Positions 23,681 to 30,159 of a stretch of 64,000 nt of DNA are shown here, in pieces; position 1 is the first letter of the stretch, and the number at the start of each line of letters is the position of its first letter. The notes under the pieces were generated by a model. That model saw only the letters and a program-made list of their open reading frames with translations. It was not told the DNA's origin and did not search any database. Origin of the DNA: Asanoa hainanensis (GTDB lineage Bacteria > Actinomycetota > Actinomycetes > Mycobacteriales > Micromonosporaceae); NCBI RefSeq assembly GCF_900188485.1, contig NZ_FZPH01000002.1:721423-785422 (forward strand), in the 5' to 3' direction. The translations under genes and the position numbers were made by a program.

Positions 23681-24903
23681 TGACGAGTCCCGCTCAGGAC
23701 GGCGGAAGGGCGGAGGACCGAGTCAAGCCAGCCGAAGGCACGTGCGTGGAAGAGCGTTCGGGCGCCCGCCTCGCAGTGGTCGCCCGCGCCCTCGGCCACC
23801 GTGAAGGTGATCAGCTCCTTGCGGGTGGTCAGCGCGTCGTAGAGCTCGGGTGCCTGGGCGCCCAGCGGGTCGGACTCCGCGTGGCAGACCAGCGTCGGGC
23901 AGGTGATCCGCCCGGCCCGGCCCTTCATCGTGTAGTCCCGGAGCATGTCCAGATAGGTCATCGAGTCGGCCGCGCCGTGCACGAGCTGGCCCCGGCGCAG
24001 CGACCAGCCGGCGGTCGGCCGGCGGTCCAGGCCGCGCAGGGCCCGGCGCAGCAGCGCCGCCGACGACGAGCGCCCCTCGGCGAAGCCGCGCGCGATAGGC
24101 GCCGGCATCCGCTGCAGCACCGCGTCGAACAGGTCGTACTGGCCGCCGTCGGCGATGCAGGCGGCCAACCGGTGCTCGCCCGAGGCCGCCCGGGGTGCGA
24201 GGTAGCCGCCGAGGCTGAGCCCGACCAGCGCGATCCGGTTGACGTCGACGTCCGCCAGGCCGAGCACGTAGTCGACCACCGGGGTCACCACGTTCTCGTA
24301 GTCCGGCCGCATGACCATCCCGCGCTGGAGCAGGGCCGTGCCCTGGCCGGGGCCGTCGAAGGTCAACACGTCGTAGCCCCGGGCCAGCGCCGCCGCGCCG
24401 TTGAAGAAGTAGCCCTCCTCGGCCGTGCTGTCGTAGCCGCCCAGGCAGATCAGCATCGGCCGGTCCCGCGGGTCGCCGGCCCGGAAGAGATAACCGGGCA
24501 GCGAGCCGTCCGGGAACGGGATCTCCACCTGCTTCGGCGGGAGCGGCAGCAGGGCGGCGCCGCGGCGGAACGCGTCGGTCTGCCGCAGGTTGGCCTCGAC
24601 CACCCGCCGATCCAGGGGCGCGCCGAGCAGCATCGTGCCGGCGTTGCGGAAGTAGTTCGACGCCCGCCAGTACGCCAGCCGGGCGCTCTCCACGTGCCCG
24701 GCGGCCTCCTCGGCCTCGGCCAGCGCCTGGAGGCGGTTGGCAGTCAGCGTCCACTCGCCGTACCAGCTGTCCAGGTCCGTGCCCTGCACCCGGGCCAGCG
24801 TCGCCAGGCATTCGCCGATGTCGGCGCCCCCGTACGGGGCATGGCCCATGGTCCGCAACGTCTGTGCGCCGAACAGCTCGTCCTTGGCGCCGATTCTGGT
24901 CAT
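23677..24903 (-). CDS. Alpha/beta hydrolase with N-terminal helical domain
   Basis: A 408-residue hydrolase. An all-helical N-terminal domain of about 130 residues (ANRLQALAEAEEAAGHVESARLAYWRASNYFR) precedes a canonical alpha/beta hydrolase core: oxyanion region ICLGGYDSTAEE, nucleophile elbow VGLSLGGYLAPR (Ser), an Asp in CHAESDPLGAQ, and the His in EGAGDHCEAG. This layout resembles the FrsA/2,6-dihydroxypseudooxynicotine hydrolase group. It probably cleaves C-C or ester bonds; the substrate is unknown. GGAGG lies 5 nt before ATG 24903. Confidence 0.9.
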   Translation of the reverse strand: MTRIGAKDELFGAQTLRTMGHAPYGGADIGECLATLARVQGTDLDSWYGEWTLTANRLQALAEAEEAAGHVESARLAYWRASNYFRNAGTMLLGAPLDRRVVEANLRQTDAFRRGAALLPLPPKQVEIPFPDGSLPGYLFRAGDPRDRPMLICLGGYDSTAEEGYFFNGAAALARGYDVLTFDGPGQGTALLQRGMVMRPDYENVVTPVVDYVLGLADVDVNRIALVGLSLGGYLAPRAASGEHRLAACIADGGQYDLFDAVLQRMPAPIARGFAEGRSSSAALLRRALRGLDRRPTAGWSLRRGQLVHGAADSMTYLDMLRDYTMKGRAGRITCPTLVCHAESDPLGAQAPELYDALTTRKELITFTVAEGAGDHCEAGARTLFHARAFGWLDSVLRPSAVLSGTRH

Positions 24904-24992
24904 CGGAACCTCCACCTGGGCTGGCCTCTGGCCAGCGTCGCACGACCCGGACTGGCAGGCTGGACAAAGCCGAAAGCGGGGAGAAACGGATC

Positions 24993-25189
24993 ATGACGCG
25001 AGCCGGGAGTACGCGGAGCCGATCGTCCGCGAGCTGGTGGTGCCGGTGGGGCCGACCGAGGCGTTCGACCTGTTCACCGGCCGGATCGGCGACTGGTGGC
25101 CGAAGTCGTTCACCGCCAGCGGCGCCGCCCTCGCCGCCGAAGGTGGCTGGACCCAGGTCCTCGAGTCCTACCGGGCGAAGGCGCTTTAG
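24993..25189 (+). pseudogene. Decayed SRPBCC (AHSA1-type) gene
   Basis: The frame ending at 25189 reads REYAEPIVRELVVPVG, then PTEAFDLFTGRIGDWWPKSF, the N-terminus of an activator-of-Hsp90-ATPase-like SRPBCC protein. After about 40 residues it jumps directly to GGWTQVLESYRAKAL, which is the family C-terminus. Roughly 90-100 central residues are missing. The likely start, ATG at 24993 (MTR), is in another frame; removing about five bases after it would restore MTREYAEP. So the gene carries both a frameshift and an internal deletion. Its end overlaps the MFS gene on the other strand by 4 bp. Confidence 0.75.
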
Positions 25190-26535
25190 ACCCGCCGCGC
25201 CACCAAGACAGCGGCGGCGCCGAGCAGCGTCGACAGTGTCAGGGTTCCGGCGAAGGACCACCAGGCGCCGAGGCCGGCCAGCGACTGGAACAGCAGGCCG
25301 GCCAGCGCGAGGGCGAGGCTGCCGCCGACCACGTCCGCGATGCTCTTGGCGGCCGTGTTGAAGCCCTGGGTGCCCGGCTCCGAGGCGGCCAGCACCAGCG
25401 TGCTGACCCGGGGATACATCAGGCCCATGCCTGAGCCGGCCAGCAGCCACCCGAGGCCGACGAACAGCCAGTGCGGGCTGACCAGCGCGGTCACCAGCTC
25501 GGCGGCGGCGCCGGTCGCGAGGAACAGCGCGCCGAGCCGGAGCACCGCCGAGTCGGTCCACCTGTCACCGATCCGGCCCTGCACGTGCGAGCCGGCCGCC
25601 CAGGCGATCGCCCCGACGGTCAGCGTGAAGCCCGACAGCCAGCCGGGCAGCCCGTACCGGTCGTGCAGGAGCAGCGGCAGGTAGACCTCGGTGCTGAAGA
25701 AGGTGCCACCGGCGGCGGCGCTGAGCAGCACCGCGCCGGGCAGGCCCGGGCGGGCGCGCAGCGTGCCGGGCGGCAGCAGCGTGCGGACGGACGCCAGCAA
25801 CAGCGCGACGGCGACCGCCACGACGAGCCAGCCCCGGGCGTCCGGCAGCTCACTGGACAGCCCGGCCGTCACCGCGGCGACGGCCACCACCGCGGCGGCG
25901 GCGATCCGCTTGCCGGCACCGGCCGAGACCGTGCCGGACGGGACGACCGTGGACCGGAGCACCGGCACGATCACCAGCGTCGCGGCGGCGACCAGCACCA
26001 GCACGCCGAGGAACACCCAGTGCCAGCTCCACGCGTCGGCCACGAGGCCGGCGACGAAGGGGCCGACCATCGACGGCACCACCCAGGCGGCGGCGAACAG
26101 CCCGAAGATGCGCGGGTGCAGCACAGCCGGGTAGACGGCGGCGATCAGCACGTACAGCGCGACCGTGATGCCGCCGGCGCCGAGGCCTTGGAGGAACCGG
26201 CCGGCGACGAAGACGCCCATGGTGCCGGCCGTGCCCGCCACCGCCAGGCCGGCCGCGAACACGACGATCGCCACCAGCAGGGCCCGCCGTGGGCCGCGCC
26301 GGTCGGCCCACGCACCGGCGGCCACGCTGCCGACCACGTTGGCCGCCGTCGTGGCCACGAACGCCACCGAGTAGAGCGACCGGCCGTCGAGCTCGGCCGT
26401 GATGGTGGGCATCACGGTGGTGACCGCCAGGGCCTCGAACGCGGCCAGGAACACCAGGCTGGTCGAGCCGGCGGTGGCCAGCGCGTAGCGGCGGTCGAAG
26501 AGTCGGGTCTCGGGCTCGATGGCGGTGACGGTCAC
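25186..26535 (-). CDS. MFS drug-exporter-like transporter
   Basis: A 449-residue major facilitator with about 14 membrane helices (DHA2-like). The helix 2-3 loop GAWADRRGPRRALLV is the MFS motif A, and GRFLQGLGAGGITVALYVLI is the helix 4-5 region. The GTG at 26535 is chosen because a SoxR-type promoter places its -10 just 6 nt upstream, so the message would be leaderless; the longer frame to 26556 would start inside the operator. Regulation by a redox-sensing SoxR protein predicts export of redox-active metabolites or dyes. No soxR gene is in the window. Confidence 0.9.
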   Translation of the reverse strand: MTVTAIEPETRLFDRRYALATAGSTSLVFLAAFEALAVTTVMPTITAELDGRSLYSVAFVATTAANVVGSVAAGAWADRRGPRRALLVAIVVFAAGLAVAGTAGTMGVFVAGRFLQGLGAGGITVALYVLIAAVYPAVLHPRIFGLFAAAWVVPSMVGPFVAGLVADAWSWHWVFLGVLVLVAAATLVIVPVLRSTVVPSGTVSAGAGKRIAAAAVVAVAAVTAGLSSELPDARGWLVVAVAVALLLASVRTLLPPGTLRARPGLPGAVLLSAAAGGTFFSTEVYLPLLLHDRYGLPGWLSGFTLTVGAIAWAAGSHVQGRIGDRWTDSAVLRLGALFLATGAAAELVTALVSPHWLFVGLGWLLAGSGMGLMYPRVSTLVLAASEPGTQGFNTAAKSIADVVGGSLALALAGLLFQSLAGLGAWWSFAGTLTLSTLLGAAAVLVARRV

Positions 26536-26541
26536 CGCACG

Positions 26542-26572
26542 ATGATCTGACCTCAAGCGGGGTTGAGGTCAA
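26542..26572 (-). promoter_or_regulatory. SoxR-type promoter of MFS exporter
   Basis: On the minus strand: -35 TTGACC (26572-26567), 19-bp spacer, -10 GATCAT (26547-26542). The spacer holds CCTCAA-N6-TTGAGG (26551-26568), part of a perfect 9-bp inverted repeat TGACCTCAA/TTGAGGTCA. The over-long 19-bp spacer and 18-bp box match SoxR/MerR-type promoters. The start codon follows 6 nt after the -10. Confidence 0.8.
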
Positions 26573-26579
26573 CCGAGTT

Positions 26580-27620
26580 TCAGCCCTCCGCGGTGTGCTC
26601 CCGGGGCACGACCTCGTCGGCGCGCACCGGCCCGGGCGGGGTGCCGTCGCCGAACGGGCGCCCGCCGAGCGCCTCCCGGCCGTGCGGCGTGAGCCAGCCC
26701 GACAGGTCCGGACCTGCGGGCACGATCCCGGTCGGGTTGATGTCGCGGTGCACCTCGTAGTAGTGCCGCTTGATGTGGTCGAAGTCGACGGTGTCGCCGA
26801 AGCCCGGCGTCGCGAACAGGTCCCGCGCGTACGCCCAGAGCACCGGCATCTCGGTCAGCTTCTGGCGGTTGCACTTGAAGTGCCCGTGGTAGACCGCGTC
26901 GAACCGGACCAGGGTGGTGAACAGCCGCACGTCGGCTTCGGTGATCGTGTCGCCGACCAGGTAGCGCCGGTCGGCCAGGCGGTCCGAGAGCCAGTCGAGC
27001 CGATCGAAGAGCCGGGTGTACGCCTTCTCGTACGCCTCCTGCGACCCGGCGAAGCCGGCCCGGTAGACGCCGTTGTTGACGTCCTTGAAGACTACCTCGT
27101 TGACCTCGTCGATCTCCGGCCGGAGCGCCTCCGGGTAGAGCTCCGGCGCGCCCGGGCGCTGGTGGTCGCGCCACTCCAGCGACATGTCGATGGTGATCTG
27201 CGGGTAGTCGTTCGTGACCACCTCGCCCGTGGTGACGTCGACGATCGCCGGCACCGTGATGCCCCGCTCGTAGTCGGGGAACCGCTTGAAGAAGGCCTGC
27301 TGGAGCCGCTCGTAGCCGAGCACCGGGTCGATCCCGCCGGGAGCGAGGTCGAAGGTCCAGCTCCGCTTGTCGTGCGTGGGCCCGGCGATGGCCATCGAGA
27401 TCGCGTCCTCCAGACCGAGCAGCCGACGGACGATCACCGCGCGGCTGGCCCACGGGCAGGCCCGGCTCACGACCAGGCGGTAGCGGCCCGCTTCGACGGG
27501 GTAGCCGTCGCGCCCGTCCCGGGTGATCCGGGAGGCGATGTAGCGCTGGTCACGGGTGAACTCACCGGCGGGGTTGACGTAGACCCCCTGCTCGGTCGTG
27601 ATGTCGGGCATGCGTCCCAT
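26580..27620 (-). CDS. Glutathionyl-hydroquinone-reductase-like transferase
   Basis: A 346-residue protein of the Xi-class glutathione transferase/YqjG-ECM4 family. The thioredoxin-like N-domain has SRACPWASRAV with the catalytic Cys near residue 55; the C-domain is the helical GST half (YRAGFAGSQEAYEKAYTRLFDRLDWLSDRLADRRYLVGD, then ADVRLFTTLVRFDAVYHGHFKCN). Family enzymes reduce thiol-hydroquinone conjugates. In actinobacteria mycothiol is the probable thiol. It lies just upstream of the SoxR-controlled exporter on the same strand, which fits quinone detoxification. ATG 27620 is used; ATG 27611 is possible. Confidence 0.9.
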   Translation of the reverse strand: MGRMPDITTEQGVYVNPAGEFTRDQRYIASRITRDGRDGYPVEAGRYRLVVSRACPWASRAVIVRRLLGLEDAISMAIAGPTHDKRSWTFDLAPGGIDPVLGYERLQQAFFKRFPDYERGITVPAIVDVTTGEVVTNDYPQITIDMSLEWRDHQRPGAPELYPEALRPEIDEVNEVVFKDVNNGVYRAGFAGSQEAYEKAYTRLFDRLDWLSDRLADRRYLVGDTITEADVRLFTTLVRFDAVYHGHFKCNRQKLTEMPVLWAYARDLFATPGFGDTVDFDHIKRHYYEVHRDINPTGIVPAGPDLSGWLTPHGREALGGRPFGDGTPPGPVRADEVVPREHTAEG

Positions 27621-27743
27621 AGTGCCTCGCGATCACGCCGACCGCCCGTCCAGATCTTCCCGCCGGGTTGCGCCGCGGGGTAGCTTGGCCAAGCATCGAT
27701 GCTGGTCGAGTTTCCCGTCCCGAGCGCCAGGAGGCATTCATCC

Positions 27744-28718
27744 ATGTGCGTCAACGACCAAGAAGCACACCAGAGCGCCCCTCCGATGACGGAGGAGCAA
27801 CGGACCACCCTGACCCGGCGCGGCGCGCTGCGGGCCGCGACCGTCGCGGCGGCAGCGGGGGCCGTCGGGGCCGTGGGTCTCGGCGCCGCCCCGGCGAGCG
27901 CGGGCGGTCGCGGTGGCAGCCACGGCCGGGTTCCCCGCGACAACATCAGCGTGCAGCTCTACACCCTGCGTGACCAGCTCTCCGCCGACCTGCCGGGCAC
28001 GCTGCGCGCCCTGGCCGACATCGGCTACACGCGGGTGGAGCACGCCGGCTTCGTCGGCCGCACCGCTGCCCAGTTCAAGGCCGCGCTCGACGCGGTCGGG
28101 CTGCGGGCGACCTCCGGGCACGTCGGCATACCTCAGCCGTTCGACGCCGCGGCCTGGCAGGCGGCGTTGGCCGACGCCCGGCTGCTGCGCCAGCGCTACA
28201 TCGTGCACCCGTTCTTCGGCGTGGGCGCAAACGGCGTCATCCGCGACTCGGCGACGTACCGGGCGTTCGCCCGCGACCTCAACAAGGCCGGCGCGCTGGC
28301 CAAGAAGGCCGGGCTGCGCTTCGGCTACCACAACCACCACTTCGAGTTCTTCCGCCTCGACGGTGGCACCACCACCGGTTGGGACATCCTCACCAACGAG
28401 ACCGATCCCGATCTGGTGCATCTCGAGGTCGACCTGTTCTGGGTCACCCGGGGCGCGCACGACCCGGTCGACGTGATCCGCGAGAACCGCGGTCGCATCA
28501 AGCAGTTCCACGTCAAGGACATGAACGACGGCGGCTCGTTCGCGGACGTCGGCGACGGTCTGATCGACTTCGCGCGCATCTTCCAGCACGGCCGCGAGGC
28601 GGGCATCGACGAGTTCATCGTCGAGCGCGACGACGCCGGCACGGCACCGCGCACCCCGGCACAGTCCATCGACACGGCCCGCGTGGGCTACAACTACCTC
28701 GCCAACCTGAGGTTCTAG
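27744..28718 (+). CDS. Tat-exported sugar phosphate isomerase/epimerase-like protein
   Basis: A 324-residue TIM-barrel protein of the xylose-isomerase-like AP-endonuclease-2 family. The N-terminus has a twin-arginine signal (LTRRGALRAATVAAAAGAVGAVG) ending ASA near residue 52. The barrel has SVQLYTLRDQLSADLPGTL, GLRFGYHNHHFEFF, HLEVDLFWVTRGAHDP and KQFHVKDM with the metal-binding His/Glu/Asp residues in place. Exported members occur with sugar oxidation systems and may act on keto-sugars. ATG 27744 follows AGGAGG by 9 nt. It is transcribed alone, convergent with the conservon. Confidence 0.9.
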   Translation: MCVNDQEAHQSAPPMTEEQRTTLTRRGALRAATVAAAAGAVGAVGLGAAPASAGGRGGSHGRVPRDNISVQLYTLRDQLSADLPGTLRALADIGYTRVEHAGFVGRTAAQFKAALDAVGLRATSGHVGIPQPFDAAAWQAALADARLLRQRYIVHPFFGVGANGVIRDSATYRAFARDLNKAGALAKKAGLRFGYHNHHFEFFRLDGGTTTGWDILTNETDPDLVHLEVDLFWVTRGAHDPVDVIRENRGRIKQFHVKDMNDGGSFADVGDGLIDFARIFQHGREAGIDEFIVERDDAGTAPRTPAQSIDTARVGYNYLANLRF

Positions 28719-28734
28719 CAGGGCGCGGCCGCGG

Positions 28735-29343
28735 CTATCCGACGGGAGTCGGCGAGCCGCGGCCGAACTCCTCCCGCAGGGCGCGCATCGCGTGCTCGAC
28801 GACCTCGATCAGGGTCTCCTTGACCGCCTCGCGCCGGCGGGCATCGGTCATCAGCAGCGGCACGCTGGGCGGGATGGCGAGCGCCTCGCGCACCTCGTCG
28901 ACCTCGTACGTCCGCGCGCCGTCGAAGCAGTTCAGCGCCACCAGGTACGGCAGGTTGTGCTTCTCGAAGTAGTCGAGCGGCGCGAACGCGTCGGTGATCC
29001 GCCGGGTGTCGACCAGCACCACCGCACCGACCGCGCCGCGGACGAGCTCGTCCCACATGAACCAGAACCGGGTCTGCCCGGGCGTGCCGAACAGGTAGAG
29101 GATCAGGTCGTCGGCCATCGTGATCCGGCCGAAGTCCATCGCCACCGTGGTGGTCTCCTTCTCCGGCACCTTCGAGCGGTCGTCGATGCCCGAGCCGGCC
29201 GTGGTCAGCAACGCCTCGGTGGTCAACGGGGTGATCTCGGAGACCGCACCGACCATCGTCGTCTTGCCGACGCCGAAGCCACCGGCGATCACGATCTTCG
29301 CCGAGATGATGCCCCGCTCGCGGTCAGAGCTTGCGTAGTCCAC
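28735..29343 (-). CDS. cvnD: Conservon Ras-like GTPase
   Basis: A 202-residue small GTPase. GGFGVGKTTMVG near residue 21 is the P-loop; LYLFGTPGQTRFWFMW holds the switch-II DxxG-like element (GTPGQ); ALNCFDG sits at the NKxD position. This is the last gene of a cvnABCD conservon, a membrane-associated signalling complex in actinomycetes that resembles eukaryotic G-protein systems and affects development and secondary metabolism. It overlaps cvnC by 20 bp. It is expected to act at the inner membrane face with the other three products. Confidence 0.95.
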   Translation of the reverse strand: MDYASSDRERGIISAKIVIAGGFGVGKTTMVGAVSEITPLTTEALLTTAGSGIDDRSKVPEKETTTVAMDFGRITMADDLILYLFGTPGQTRFWFMWDELVRGAVGAVVLVDTRRITDAFAPLDYFEKHNLPYLVALNCFDGARTYEVDEVREALAIPPSVPLLMTDARRREAVKETLIEVVEHAMRALREEFGRGSPTPVG

Positions 29344-29689
29344 TTAGCACCCTCTCCAACATCTCCATCCGTTCCTCAAAGCGCTGGGCGGGTGCGGCGC
29401 TGTGCAGCGTCAGCAGCCGCTCGCCGACCATGTCGGCCACGATCACCCGGGCCACACCGAGCGGCAGGCGGGTGTACGCGGCGATCTCGGCCAGCGACTG
29501 CGGAGTGGACTGGCAGATCTGCGCGATCCGGTACTTGTCGTGGCCGGCGAACCGGGCCTCGGTGACCGCCTGCACGCTGGCCGTGAGCACGGCCTCGAGG
29601 GCGATGTGCCGCGACGGTTCGGTGCGGCCGCGGGTAACCGCGTACGGGCGCACCAGCGCGCCCCTGGGATCGCCGTGCGGCGGGTCCAT
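29324..29689 (-). CDS. cvnC: Conservon DUF742 protein
   Basis: A 121-residue DUF742 protein, third gene of the conservon. It has the winged-helix-like core ICQSTPQSLAEIAAYTRLPLGVARVIVADMVGERLLTLH, with an N-terminal VRPYAVTRGRTEP motif typical of the family. Probably an adapter between the roadblock protein and the GTPase. It begins 53 bp after cvnB ends and overlaps cvnD by 20 bp. Confidence 0.95.
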   Translation of the reverse strand: MDPPHGDPRGALVRPYAVTRGRTEPSRHIALEAVLTASVQAVTEARFAGHDKYRIAQICQSTPQSLAEIAAYTRLPLGVARVIVADMVGERLLTLHSAAPAQRFEERMEMLERVLSGLRKL

Positions 29690-29742
29690 GCGCGGTTACC
29701 TCCTCACGGTTGTGCGGGGGCGGCACGTTCTCGTCCACCGTG

Positions 29743-30159
29743 CTACGACCGGCGGCCGATCACGGCTTCGCGGCGGTCCGGCGACAGGGCCTTGCCGACG
29801 CGTTCGACCAGCAGGGCCATCTCGTAGCCGACCTGGCCGACGTCGCTGTTGCGGCCGGCCAGCACGGCCATCGACGAGCCGTCGCTGATCGACATGAGGA
29901 ACAGGTATCCGCTGTGCATCTCGATGACCGTCTGGAGCACGTTGCCGCCGTCGAACATCCGCGCCGCACCACTGGTCAGGCTGACCACGCCGGCGGTGAT
30001 CGCCGAGAGCTGGTCGGCCCGGTCCGGGGGTAGGTCCCGCGACGAGGCGAGCAGGAGACCGTCGGCGGAGACGGCGACCACGTGGGCGATGCCGGCGACG
30101 CTGTCGGCGAAGTTGCTCAGCAACCAGGCCATGTCCTGCATGGTCGGTGCCCTGTTCAT
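29743..30159 (-). CDS. cvnB: Conservon roadblock/LC7 protein
   Basis: A 138-residue roadblock/LC7 domain protein. MQDMAWLLSNFADSVAGIAHVVAVSADGLLLASSRDL begins the domain, and MHSGYLFLMSISDGSSMAVLA forms the central strands. Roadblock proteins commonly modulate the GTPase encoded beside them. AAGGAGAGCCG precedes ATG 30159, and the start overlaps the stop of cvnA (ATGA). An open frame extending to 30825 is an overlap shadow of cvnA. Confidence 0.95.
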   Translation of the reverse strand: MNRAPTMQDMAWLLSNFADSVAGIAHVVAVSADGLLLASSRDLPPDRADQLSAITAGVVSLTSGAARMFDGGNVLQTVIEMHSGYLFLMSISDGSSMAVLAGRNSDVGQVGYEMALLVERVGKALSPDRREAVIGRRS

